Below are positions 1 to 6,897 of a stretch of 9,747 nt of DNA, piece by piece (the first letter of the stretch is position 1; each line of letters begins with the position of its first letter). The DNA is from Phycisphaerae bacterium. GTDB lineage: Bacteria; Planctomycetota; Phycisphaerae; UBA1845; Fen-1342. Under the pieces are notes generated by a model that did not search any database, was not told the DNA's origin, and saw nothing but the letters and a program-made list of their open reading frames with translations. A program made the position numbers and the translations under genes. The stretch covers positions 24,551 through 34,297 of the forward strand of contig JALHOX010000005.1 of assembly GCA_022842805.1 (NCBI GenBank), written 5' to 3'.

Positions 1-509
1 CGGCAGACCCGGGACTCGTCGTGCATGGCAACTATCTCGACGGCGAGGCGCTCGCCGTCATGCGTGAGCAGGGGCATACGCTGGTCTATTGCCCGCGTGC
101 GCACCACTATTTCGGCCATCGCCATCATCCCTGGCTGCGCGCGATCGCGGCGGGTGTGCCCGTCGCCCTTGCGACCGACAGCGCCGCGAGCAACCGGTCG
201 CTTTCGCTCTTGGACGAAGTGCGCTTCGTGCGAGCCGCGGCCCACGCGGCGGGTTTGTCCGATTCCGATCTGCTCGAAATGATCACGATCGTGCCAGCCG
301 TCGAGTTGGGGCCGAAACTGGGCGGGATTGACCGCGGTCAGTTCGCGACGTTCAACTGCTTCTCGATCCCCGCGGCGACGGATGACCCGCTCGCCGCGAT
401 TCTCGATTCCGGCGATGATCCCGCCGCTGTTTTCGTGGCCGGTTCGGTCGCCTATCGCGATGAAACGCGGATGAGCGACCTCCGTTGGAGTGGAAGTGGA
501 TTGGTATGA
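1..509 (+). CDS. Amidohydrolase / chlorohydrolase-family deaminase, C-terminal part (5' end outside window)
   Basis: The reading frame is open from the left edge (first full codon at 3) to TGA at 507-509, giving about 168 residues of the C-terminal half of a metal-dependent amidohydrolase. Visible hallmarks are VVHGNYL (His codon 24-26, a likely metal ligand at the end of a barrel strand), then VYCPRAHHYFGH. Next is VALATDSAASNRSLSLLDE, whose Asp (codon 177-179) is the conserved catalytic and metal-binding aspartate of the ATZ/TRZ, guanine deaminase and aminodeoxyfutalosine deaminase group. The following helix ends in the typical 'P A x x L G' region, and GGIDRGQFATFNCFSI is the strand where these enzymes close their composite beta-sandwich. 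The N-terminal HxH metal motif lies outside the window. Family members hydrolyse amino or chloro groups from heterocycles. The substrate cannot be told from this half; aminodeoxyfutalosine (menaquinone pathway) is one possibility. GTG at 21 is in frame, but the family match continues upstream of it, so it is not the start. Confidence 0.85.
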   Translation, partial: ADPGLVVHGNYLDGEALAVMREQGHTLVYCPRAHHYFGHRHHPWLRAIAAGVPVALATDSAASNRSLSLLDEVRFVRAAAHAAGLSDSDLLEMITIVPAVELGPKLGGIDRGQFATFNCFSIPAATDDPLAAILDSGDDPAAVFVAGSVAYRDETRMSDLRWSGSGLV

Positions 510-590
510 CTCAACAGAAACGAGCTGCGCCCGGACACTCCGGGGCGTTCGAGTCTTCGACCGGAGCGCGATTGAGCGTAGGCGAAAACC

Positions 591-1733
591 GTGATCCAAT
601 CTGACCCACACCCCTTCGCCTTCGAGCTCCTCGCCACCGACGGCCGCGCCCGCCGCGGGCGCATTCGCACGCCCCACGGCTTCGTCGACACGCCAGCGTT
701 CATGCCCGTCGGCACCCGCGCCACGGTCAAGGGCCTCACCGCCGCTCAGCTTCGCGATACCGGCGCGCAGATCATCCTCGCCAACACCTACCACCTGCTC
801 CTTCGCCCCGGCCCCGACGAAGTGCAGCGCCTCGGCGGCTTGCAGACGCTGACAAACTGGCGCGGCCCGATGCTCACCGACAGCGGCGGGTTTCAGGTCT
901 TTTCGCTCAACGACCTGCGCAAAGTCGACGACGACGGCGCGACCTTTCAGTCGCACATCGACGGCGCGATCATCCGCCTCACGCCCGAATCGGCCATGCA
1001 GATTCAGCAACAGCTCGGGGCCGACATCATCATGGCCTTCGACGAGTGCCCGCCGCTGCCCGCCGAAGGTGCGGTTGTCGAGCGCGCCGTCCGACGCTCA
1101 ATCGATTGGGCCCGCCGCTGCCGCGAGGCCCACCGCATCCCGCATCAGGCGCTCTACGGCATCGTGCAGGGCGGCCTCGACGTTGGCCTTCGCCGCCGCT
1201 GTCTCGCGGCGCTGACCGAGATCGGCTTTGAGGGCTACGCCCTGGGCGGCCTCTCCGTGGGCGAGCCCCCGCCGCAGATGTGGGCCTTTCTCGACGAATT
1301 CGCCCACGAAATGCCGGTCGACCGCCCGCGTTATCTGATGGGCGTCGGCACGCCGCGCGATCTGGTCGAGGCGGTGAACGCCGGGATTGACCAGTTCGAC
1401 TGCGTATTGCCGACCCGCAACGGACGAAAGGGCTACGCCTTTACGTCGCAGGGCGTGATTCGTCTGAAAAACGCCGTCCACCGGGGCGACGCCGGCCCGC
1501 TCGACCCCGCCTGCGACTGTGAAACCTGTCGCGGCTATTCCCGCGGGTATTTGCGACATTTGTTCATTGTGGAGGAGGCGCTTGGTCCCACGCTCGTCTC
1601 GATCCATAATCTCGCGTTCTATCAGCGGCTGATGCGCGAGATGCGGGCCGCGATCGCGGAGCAGCGCTTCGCCGCGTGGCGACAGTCGTTTCTCCAGGGG
1701 CCGCTGGCGCAGGCCCGGAAGGAAGAGGAATGA
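591..1733 (+). CDS. tgt: Queuine tRNA-ribosyltransferase (tRNA-guanine transglycosylase)
   Basis: This 380-residue protein matches bacterial Tgt over its full length. Tgt exchanges guanine-34 of GUN-anticodon tRNAs (Asp, Asn, His, Tyr) for the queuosine precursor preQ1 in the cytoplasm. Key positions are visible. TDSGGFQVFSL contains D97, the equivalent of the substrate-binding aspartate. FDECPP is at 150-155, and GGLSVGEP at 219-226 is the base-recognition loop. FDCVLPTRNGR at 269-279 holds D270, the expected nucleophile. The zinc site is C308, C310, C313 (CDCETC) with H339 (SIHNL). The start is GTG at 591; no longer in-frame start is available, and the family's first strand (FELLATDGRARRGR) begins ten residues later. 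The ribosome-binding site is weak. The gene follows the amidohydrolase by 81 bases and its TGA overlaps the ATG of yajC, so the two are co-translated. Length and catalytic residues look intact. Confidence 0.97.
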   Translation: MIQSDPHPFAFELLATDGRARRGRIRTPHGFVDTPAFMPVGTRATVKGLTAAQLRDTGAQIILANTYHLLLRPGPDEVQRLGGLQTLTNWRGPMLTDSGGFQVFSLNDLRKVDDDGATFQSHIDGAIIRLTPESAMQIQQQLGADIIMAFDECPPLPAEGAVVERAVRRSIDWARRCREAHRIPHQALYGIVQGGLDVGLRRRCLAALTEIGFEGYALGGLSVGEPPPQMWAFLDEFAHEMPVDRPRYLMGVGTPRDLVEAVNAGIDQFDCVLPTRNGRKGYAFTSQGVIRLKNAVHRGDAGPLDPACDCETCRGYSRGYLRHLFIVEEALGPTLVSIHNLAFYQRLMREMRAAIAEQRFAAWRQSFLQGPLAQARKEEE

Positions 1734-2080
1734 ACTCAGGTTGGTCGATGATCCTGGCCCAGGCCGCGAGCGGCCCAGCGGCCCGACAGGAAATGCCGCA
1801 GCAGGTGCTCTTCTTCGGGTTCCTGCTGTTTCTGGGCGTGTTCTATTTCATGCTCTTCCGCAACCGCAGCCAGGAGCGGACGAAGTACGAGCAACTGCTG
1901 AAATCGCTCAAGCGCAACGACCGCGTGCTGACCATCGGCGGAATCATCGGCACAATCGTCGATATCCGCGAAGCGGAGGGTGAGGTGACGCTCAAGGTCG
2001 ACGAGACCAGCAACGTCAAAATCCGCTTCAAGCGCGACGCGATCAAAACCGTCCTGCGCGAGACGCCGGATACGAAGTAG
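1730..2080 (+). CDS. yajC: Preprotein translocase accessory subunit YajC
   Basis: YajC is a small single-pass inner-membrane protein that joins SecDF in the Sec holotranslocon. The 116-residue product has the family layout: a short N-terminus, one hydrophobic segment (about residues 25-44, LFFGFLLFLGVFYFMLFR), then a conserved cytoplasmic stretch. That stretch has RSQERTKYEQLLKSLKRND followed by the strand motif RVLTIGGIIGTIVDI and the VKIRFKRDAIKTVL tail. I place the start at ATG 1730, which overlaps the tgt stop in an ATGA arrangement and sits just after a purine-rich GGAAGGAAGAGG ribosome-binding site inside the end of tgt. An open frame extends back to 1676 but lies within tgt. ATG at 1748 is an alternative. 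The tgt-yajC order is classic, but secD and secF do not follow; a convergent minus-strand gene does. Confidence 0.95.
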   Translation: MNSGWSMILAQAASGPAARQEMPQQVLFFGFLLFLGVFYFMLFRNRSQERTKYEQLLKSLKRNDRVLTIGGIIGTIVDIREAEGEVTLKVDETSNVKIRFKRDAIKTVLRETPDTK

Positions 2081-2095
2081 CCACCCGCGAGCGGC

Positions 2096-2143
2096 AGCGG
2101 CCGGCGGCTCCTGATGTTGTAGCGGCCGGCGGCTCGCCCGCCG
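2096..2143. repeat. 15-base direct repeat with GC-rich hairpin
   Basis: AGCGGCCGGCGGCTC occurs exactly at 2096-2110 and again at 2121-2135, ten bases apart. The second copy folds into a hairpin: CGGCGG (2127-2132) pairs with CCGCCG (2138-2143) around a five-base loop. It sits between the convergent yajC and toroid-repeat genes, so it may slow transcription from either side, but neither side has a T-tract. It could also be one member of a dispersed intergenic repeat family; that needs the genome. Confidence 0.6.
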
Positions 2144-2187
2144 ACGAAGCACTCGCGCGGAATGCGAATTCGTCCCCCAATCAGCGT

Positions 2188-2206
2188 CGCTTGAGCGCAA
2201 GTGTTT
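2188..2206 (+). terminator. Weak hairpin, possible terminator for tgt-yajC
   Basis: CGCTTG (2188-2193) can pair with CAAGTG (2198-2203), including one G-U pair, around an AGCG loop, followed by only three T residues. This is a poor intrinsic terminator, noted because nothing better lies between the yajC stop and the convergent gene. Otherwise the 200-base spacer (2081-2280) holds only the GC-rich repeat; I see no coding sequence in it. Confidence 0.2.
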
Positions 2207-2280
2207 GCCGCGTCTCGGCAATCCGCGTTTCGCCGAACTGCACGCCGCGGGCCGCTGGGGCGTCCGCCGCGCATCCGCTT

Positions 2281-4410
2281 TTAGTTCGCGATCATCCGCT
2301 CATCCGCCTGCGGAAACGGCCCGCGCGCCGGCCCGATCCAATCCGCCACAGCCCGCGTCGAATCGCTCATTCTTCGCGTCACGCGCAACAGCGACATTGG
2401 AATCCGCGGCTGCGACGAAGCCTCGCTCGATTCAGCGACCTCGTTCGAATCCGCCACGCGCCGTAGTTCTAAACCCAGGTAAGCCCCCGGCGCGTCCACA
2501 ATCGCGACCTTCAGCAACTCGTCATACTCGACGACCCGCGCGACCACCGGCGGCCGCCGTCGCAGCGCTTGCAGTTTCTCCACCGCGCCATCCAGCCGCG
2601 CGCGACCCCAAGGCGGCAACGACTGACGCGAACTCTCGAGCACCTCGCCGCCGACCGGCGAATCGATCCGCAGCAGCGCTACCGCCGCATCCAGCGCCGT
2701 CTCGCCGTCTGCGTCGCGCAGCAATCGCACCAGCGGCGGTTCGCCGATCTCCCAGCGCAGCTCCGGCAGCGCCCGCAGGGCATAGCGCTTCTCGCGCACC
2801 GTCGCCCGCTCCAAAAACGCGATCCAGTCGTCGGCGCTCAGAGTCAGCGGCCCGGTCAGATACGCCGGCGTATGACGGTAATAGGTTTCCAGCGTCAGCA
2901 CGGCGATCGCGGTGCTGTACACACGCCCGCCAAAGCGGCCCCATTTGCCCCACTCTGTGCCAAAGGCCGGCCAACTGCCGAAGGCGTGATCGCGCGTCTT
3001 CTCATCGATCATGCGCCGATCCTGCTCGGGCAAAATCGAATCGCGCAGGTGGCCGTTCCACTGATCCCACGCCGGTCCGCCGATCTGAAACATCGCGACG
3101 GTGCCGTAATACCAGTAGTACTCGCTATGCAATTGCGACGGATCGCGCCCGCGGGCCCGCGCCGCGCTGGGCAGGTCCTGAGCCAGCCGCGCCCGCTGCT
3201 GCTCAAACATTTCGCTGTCACGCCGCCAGCCCAGCAGGGTCTCGCTCACCAGCGCACACGCCGACATCGCCGGCCCGTAGCGATATTGCGACACCAGCCC
3301 GCCCGTGCGACGCACCCCCTCGCCATTGTCCGAATACCACACCTGCCCGTCCGGCTGCGAGGCCCGCGCGAAGTGCAGCGCCGCGCGCACCAGCGTCTCG
3401 CGCGGCGGCGAAAGTCCAGCCCCCGCCGCGGTCTGCAACGCCTGCACGCACCAGGCCGTGATCGATGTGTCGTTGCGGTCGTTTTCCGGCGCGGGTTCAT
3501 AATCCCACCCGCCCAGCGCATGCTGCGAAAGCGCCAGCCGCGCGATGGCCCGCTCCAGCGGCAGCCGCAGCGCCTCGTCGCGCGTCTGCGCGAAGAGTTC
3601 CGCCAGCGCCAGCGTCGCCAGAGCGTCGTTGTAGCCGGCGAGCGGATCCTTCACGCCGAACGAGCCGTCCGCCTGTTGCTGGCGCAGCAGCCATTCTCGC
3701 GCCAGCGTCACGCGCTCGGCAAAAGGCCCGCTGCGATCGCTGTAGCCCGCCCCCAGAAACGCGAGCATGCACAGCCCGGTCAGCCCCGCGCGACAGCGCC
3801 AATCGGTGCGTCGAATGGCCGGCTGTTCGCAGCGATCATCCGCCGGGCAGCGCGTCTGAAAATCGATCGCGTCCCACGAGCCGTCGGGCGCCTGGTGCTG
3901 CGCCAGCCACTGCAAGCCCAGATCCACCGCCGTCTCGGTCGCGGGCGTCGCGCCGAAGTCGGTCGCGTGCAGTCGTCGCACTGCGGGCGGCTCATCGGCG
4001 ACTTTCGCATCGTCGGGGTGGGGCGCCGGCGCGGCCGGCGGCAGGGCGATCGGCGCACTCGATGGCGCAAAGACGTCGGCCACAAAGCGCTCGGGTTGCG
4101 TAGTCGCCGTCGCACGCTCGGGCAGCGCCGCAAAGCCCTCGTCGCCTTCGCCGGCCGATTCGCTCGGGTTCGAAGTCGGCGTAGTGTCCGGGGCCGACGC
4201 CGGTTGAGATGTCGGTAGGGGGGATACGTCGACGGTCGGCGCGCTTTCCGGCGAAGCCGCCGGTCGCCGCGGCGTCAGCGAAAAGATCAACACCGGCACG
4301 ATCGTCAGCGTCGCCACCGCCGCCGACACGATGACGACCACTTTCGCCTCACGCAAACGGCGCACATCGGAGGCGGCGCGGGCATCGGCGGCAGGGCGTG
4401 GATCGGGCAT
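2281..4410 (-). CDS. Membrane-anchored prenyltransferase/squalene-oxidase-repeat (alpha-alpha toroid) protein
   Basis: This 709-residue protein has a charged N-terminus and one membrane segment at about 24-46 (VVVIVSAAVATLTIVPVLIF). A low-complexity Pro/Ala/Ser/Thr linker follows to about 145. Next comes a domain of helical repeats of the terpene-cyclase/prenyltransferase-beta type: AVDLGLQWLAQHQAPDGSWD at 161-180, AREWLLRQQQADGSFG at 237-252, IARLALSQHALGGWDYEP at 289-306, and NDTSITAWCVQAL at 313-325. Further motifs are YYWYYGTVAMFQIGGPAWDQ at 431-450 and GGRVYSTAIAVLTLETYYRH at 494-513. About 535-600 resembles a HEAT-like helical pair (PPLVRLLRDADGETALDAAV). The topology suggests a toroid held outside the cytoplasm by a signal anchor. 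The DxDD acid motif of squalene-hopene cyclase is absent and I see no zinc site like that of protein prenyltransferases, so I do not propose an enzymatic role. Planctomycetes carry many such proteins of unknown function. It lies 78 bases downstream of groES on the same strand. No good Shine-Dalgarno precedes ATG 4410. Confidence 0.85.
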   Translation of the reverse strand: MPDPRPAADARAASDVRRLREAKVVVIVSAAVATLTIVPVLIFSLTPRRPAASPESAPTVDVSPLPTSQPASAPDTTPTSNPSESAGEGDEGFAALPERATATTQPERFVADVFAPSSAPIALPPAAPAPHPDDAKVADEPPAVRRLHATDFGATPATETAVDLGLQWLAQHQAPDGSWDAIDFQTRCPADDRCEQPAIRRTDWRCRAGLTGLCMLAFLGAGYSDRSGPFAERVTLAREWLLRQQQADGSFGVKDPLAGYNDALATLALAELFAQTRDEALRLPLERAIARLALSQHALGGWDYEPAPENDRNDTSITAWCVQALQTAAGAGLSPPRETLVRAALHFARASQPDGQVWYSDNGEGVRRTGGLVSQYRYGPAMSACALVSETLLGWRRDSEMFEQQRARLAQDLPSAARARGRDPSQLHSEYYWYYGTVAMFQIGGPAWDQWNGHLRDSILPEQDRRMIDEKTRDHAFGSWPAFGTEWGKWGRFGGRVYSTAIAVLTLETYYRHTPAYLTGPLTLSADDWIAFLERATVREKRYALRALPELRWEIGEPPLVRLLRDADGETALDAAVALLRIDSPVGGEVLESSRQSLPPWGRARLDGAVEKLQALRRRPPVVARVVEYDELLKVAIVDAPGAYLGLELRRVADSNEVAESSEASSQPRIPMSLLRVTRRMSDSTRAVADWIGPARGPFPQADERMIAN

Positions 4411-4488
4411 GAGTGTTGAGTCTAACGCTCACCGCCGGAGCGAGTTCCCGGCAACCCCCTTCCCCCGATCGACCGCAGCGTCGCGTCG

Positions 4489-4821
4489 CTAGTCCTTTTC
4501 CTCGCCCGCCGCTCGCCGAAACACCGCCACAACATCCTCGACCGGCACGACAAACAGCCGATTGTCCCCCTCAAAATCGACCGGCACGGCGTTCTTCGGA
4601 TGAAAGAGAACTTTGTCGTACTGCGCGATTGGATAATCCTCGTCGCGCTGCACCTGCGATGAGACCGCGACCACGCGACCCGTGATCGTCGGAATCTCAA
4701 CGTTCCCAGGCAGCTCAATTCCGCCTTTGGTGCGCTTCTTGTCCTCATCCTTGCGGATCAGGATGCGCTTCCCCAGCGGTTCGACGGTTTCCAGTTTCGC
4801 AGTGCTGCTGTTCGCTCGCAT
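4489..4821 (-). CDS. groES: Divergent stand-alone GroES-type co-chaperonin
   Basis: The 110-residue product has the GroES fold signatures in order: VEPLGKRILIRKDED (13-27), the mobile-loop region KRTKGGIELPGN (29-40), TGRVVAVS (47-54), YDKVLF (68-73) and a closing strand FVVPVEDVVAVF (90-101). GroES rings cap GroEL during ATP-driven folding in the cytoplasm. The protein is longer than the usual ~95 residues because of an N-terminal extension and a short acidic tail. The loop tripeptide that normally reads I-V-L reads I-E-L here, and the usual G-D-x-V reads Y-D-K-V, so this may be a specialised paralogue. No groEL is adjacent. ATG 4821 is preceded by GAGGT on the minus strand, three bases from the start, which is a short spacing. 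The gene is divergent from larB and probably shares an upstream control region with it. Confidence 0.88.
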   Translation of the reverse strand: MRANSSTAKLETVEPLGKRILIRKDEDKKRTKGGIELPGNVEIPTITGRVVAVSSQVQRDEDYPIAQYDKVLFHPKNAVPVDFEGDNRLFVVPVEDVVAVFRRAAGEEKD

Positions 4822-4910
4822 AGGACCTCACAGACTATCCTGTTCGAGTTCGGCCTCTGAGTCTAGTGATCCGCCGTCACCGAGCCGATTGGTTCTGGGA
4901 GCTATTGTCT
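4822..4910. promoter_or_regulatory. Divergent groES / larB intergenic control region with larB ribosome-binding site
   Basis: These 89 bases separate the start codons of groES (leftward) and larB (rightward), so promoters for both must lie here or within the flanking genes. I could not pick a convincing -35/-10 pair in either direction. The clear element is GGGAG at 4897-4901, nine bases before GTG 4911. It favours that codon as the larB start over the upstream in-frame ATG at 4866. Confidence 0.5.
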
Positions 4911-5714
4911 GTGAATCCCGAACAACTGCGCGCACTGCTGCATTCCATCGCCGCTCGCGAAACCAGCGTCGACGACGCCGCCCGGCTGCTCCGCGGCTGG
5001 CCCTCCGAAGACCTGGGCTTCGCCCGGCTCGATCATCAACGCGCCGCGCGCTGCGGCTTCCCCGAGGTCGTCTTCGGCCGCGGCAAGACGCCGGCGCAGC
5101 TCACCACCATTTTCGAGCGCCTCGCCGCCACCGGGCAAAACGTCCTCGCAACCCGCGTCGGATCGCGGGCGGCGGCTGCCGTCTGCGCTCGCTTCGAAGC
5201 CGCTCAGTACAACCGCGCCGCCCGCACCCTCACTTTCCGTCAGCGCGACGCGGCGTATTCCAACGCCAAGGTCGCGATCGTCAGCGCCGGCACTGCCGAC
5301 GCCCGCGTCGCCGAGGAAGCCGCCGTCACCAGCGACATCTTCGACATTCGCGCCGAGCGCTTCGCCGATTGCGGCGTGGCCGGTCTCCACCGCCTGCTCA
5401 GCCGCATTGAGCAGATTCGCACCGCCGATGTCGTGATCGCCATCGCCGGCATGGAGGGCGCGCTGCCGAGCGTCGTCGGCGGCCTCGTCTCCAGCCCGGT
5501 CATCGCCGTGCCCACCAGCATCGGCGTCGGCGCCCATTTCCAGGGGCTGACGCCGTTGCTCACGATGCTCAACAGCTGCGCCGCCGGCGTCTCGGTCGTC
5601 AACGTCGACAACGGCTTCGGAGCGGCCTATCAGGCCGCAATGATCTGCCGCGCCCTCGACGAAGCCGCAAAGCGGACGACAAGCCCGACAGGCGCGGGCG
5701 CAAATAGCCGATAA
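4911..5714 (+). CDS. larB: Nickel-pincer cofactor biosynthesis protein LarB (NaAD carboxylase/hydrolase)
   Basis: The protein has 267 residues from GTG 4911. LarB carboxylates the pyridine ring of nicotinic acid adenine dinucleotide and cleaves its phosphoanhydride, giving pyridinium-3,5-biscarboxylate mononucleotide. That is the first step to the nickel-pincer nucleotide of lactate racemase-type enzymes. The N-terminal LarB part (NPEQLRALLHSIAARETSVD, EDLGFARLDHQRA, GFPEVVFGRGKTP) precedes a PurE-like domain with VSAGTADARVAEEAA (about 124-138), GVAGLHRLL, AGMEGALPSVV (179-189), VPTSIGVG and LNSCAAGVSVVNVDNGFGA. The Cys of LNSC (codon 5577-5579, residue 223) and the Glu of GMEGALPS (residue 183) correspond to the catalytic residues described in Lactiplantibacillus plantarum LarB. 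The ORF can be extended to ATG 4866, but those 15 residues are not family-like and the GGGAG site supports 4911. No larC, larE or larA is in view. Confidence 0.95.
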   Translation: MNPEQLRALLHSIAARETSVDDAARLLRGWPSEDLGFARLDHQRAARCGFPEVVFGRGKTPAQLTTIFERLAATGQNVLATRVGSRAAAAVCARFEAAQYNRAARTLTFRQRDAAYSNAKVAIVSAGTADARVAEEAAVTSDIFDIRAERFADCGVAGLHRLLSRIEQIRTADVVIAIAGMEGALPSVVGGLVSSPVIAVPTSIGVGAHFQGLTPLLTMLNSCAAGVSVVNVDNGFGAAYQAAMICRALDEAAKRTTSPTGAGANSR

Positions 5715-5791
5715 TTAAAGATGAGGGCGATTTCCGCTCTCGCAGCCCCATGCCGTCCATCGCGGCGGGGCGACCGTCAGACGCGCAAAAG

Positions 5792-6706
5792 ATGACCGAC
5801 CCCATCACCAACATCCCGCGCCTCGCCGAACGTCGCCCGGCAACCCACAAGGGCGATGCCGGTCGCGTCGGCATTGTCGCCGGCAGCGCCGCCATGAGTG
5901 GCGCCGCCGCGCTCGCGGGCATCGCCGCTCTCCGCGGCGGGGCAGGACTGGTCCGCGTCTGCACCTCGGCCGCCGCCGCGGCCATCGTCGCCGGCCACGA
6001 GCCTTCGCTGATGGTCAGCGCCTGGCCCGCCAATGGCAACGGCGGCATCTCCGGCAAACGATCGCTCGGCGACGAATGGGCCGAATTGCTCGAATGGGCC
6101 GACGTCCTCGCCATCGGACCGGGCATGGGTCGCGGCGGCTCGACCGCACGCTTCGTCGATGCCATCGGCGACAAGTCCGCACTCCACGCGCCCGTCGTGC
6201 TCGACGCCGACGCACTCACCAGCGATGCGGAACTGCTCGTGCAGGCTCTCCAGGAGCGGCCCGCAAACGCAACCGTGCTGACGCCTCACCCCGGCGAATT
6301 CCGCACCATGCTGGCCGCCGCAAAGATCGATCTCGCCTTCGAGACCGACGACGCCTCACGCATCGCCGCGGCTGCGGCCTACGCCGCCATGACCCACGCC
6401 GTCGTCCTGCTCAAGGGCCACCGCACCATCGTCGCCACCGCCGAACGACACTACGTCAACACCACCGGAAACCCCGGCATGGCGACAGGCGGCATGGGCG
6501 ACGTGCTCACCGGGCTGATCGCCGCGCTCATCGGCCAAGGCCTTTCGCCCCTCGACGCCGCAATTCTCGGCGCGCGCGTCCACGGCGCCGCCGGCGACGC
6601 CCTCGCCGCCCGCTTTGGCCCGATCGGATTTACCGCCCGCGAAGTTGCCGCGTTCCTCCCCGCCGCCCTCGCCGCCTACTACGGCGAACCATTTCGCGGC
6701 ATCTGA
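5792..6706 (+). CDS. nnrD: ADP-dependent (S)-NAD(P)H-hydrate dehydratase
   Basis: NnrD removes water from damaged, hydrated NADH or NADPH using ADP (bacterial type), restoring the cofactor. The 304-residue protein has the ribokinase-like family motifs in order: HKGDAGRVGIVAGS (about 19-32), ALAGIAALRGGAGLVRV, AIGPGMGRGG (107-116), PVVLDADALT (134-143), TPHPGEF (164-170), LLKGHRTIV, and the anion-hole/catalytic segment GNPGMATGGMGDVLTG. The catalytic Asp of GMGD is at residue 237. It lacks the fused N-terminal epimerase (NnrE/YjeF_N) domain found in E. coli, so the epimerase must be encoded elsewhere or absent. I prefer ATG 5792. ATG 5750 would add 14 residues (MPSIAAGRPSDAQK) that do not resemble the family. 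Neither start has a strong ribosome-binding site. It follows larB by 77 bases on the same strand and may be co-transcribed with it. Confidence 0.94.
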   Translation: MTDPITNIPRLAERRPATHKGDAGRVGIVAGSAAMSGAAALAGIAALRGGAGLVRVCTSAAAAAIVAGHEPSLMVSAWPANGNGGISGKRSLGDEWAELLEWADVLAIGPGMGRGGSTARFVDAIGDKSALHAPVVLDADALTSDAELLVQALQERPANATVLTPHPGEFRTMLAAAKIDLAFETDDASRIAAAAAYAAMTHAVVLLKGHRTIVATAERHYVNTTGNPGMATGGMGDVLTGLIAALIGQGLSPLDAAILGARVHGAAGDALAARFGPIGFTAREVAAFLPAALAAYYGEPFRGI

Positions 6707-6897
6707 CGTTGCCCGCGGTCCCCCAACCCGTTTCCCAGCGCCGCACCGTGAAACGAGAATAAATTCGGAGCATCTCAGTCAGAGCGAGCGCAACTCACGT
6801 ATGAATATTGAGAATGCGAGCGGCGTCAGAGGTTGCTAGATGTGTCCGGTGTCGGACGCCTGCGTAAGACAGTGTGGCCCCGACAGGAGGCTTAAAC
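6707..6897 (+). promoter_or_regulatory. Spacer and 5' leader before the small ORF, with hairpin 6842-6859
   Basis: The 191 bases between nnrD and the small ORF hold no convincing gene. A short frame at 6801-6839 encodes only 12 residues. The notable element is a hairpin with seven paired positions. G6842-G6848 pairs with C6853-C6859, with one G-U pair, around a GTGT loop, 25 bases upstream of the AGGAGG site. TTGAGA at 6808-6813 could be a -35 element, but no good -10 follows, so I do not call a promoter there. Confidence 0.35.
6885..6890 (+). promoter_or_regulatory. Consensus Shine-Dalgarno site AGGAGG
   Basis: A perfect AGGAGG lies seven bases before ATG 6898. It is the strongest ribosome-binding site in the window; the conserved genes here use weaker ones. 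It is the main reason to believe the following small ORF is translated, and it excludes the in-frame GTG at 6874. Confidence 0.7.

Noticed and set aside
2205..3461. Open frame of 418 codons on the plus strand
   Set aside because: It lies antisense to the toroid-repeat gene and its translation is low-complexity Arg/Ala/Pro/Ser, typical of an antisense shadow in high-GC DNA. The minus-strand frame has clear family motifs.
2569..4218. Open frame of 549 codons on the plus strand
   Set aside because: Also antisense to the toroid-repeat gene; Arg/Gln-rich with no domain, a shadow of the codon bias of the real gene.
4866..4910. Earlier ATG start for larB
   Set aside because: The extra residues are not LarB-like, whereas GTG 4911 has GGGAG at nine-base spacing and begins with the typical NPEQL helix.
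5750..5791. Earlier ATG start for nnrD
   Set aside because: The 14 added residues do not resemble the family and there is no ribosome-binding site; ATG 5792 fits the usual N-terminus better, though 5750 cannot be excluded.
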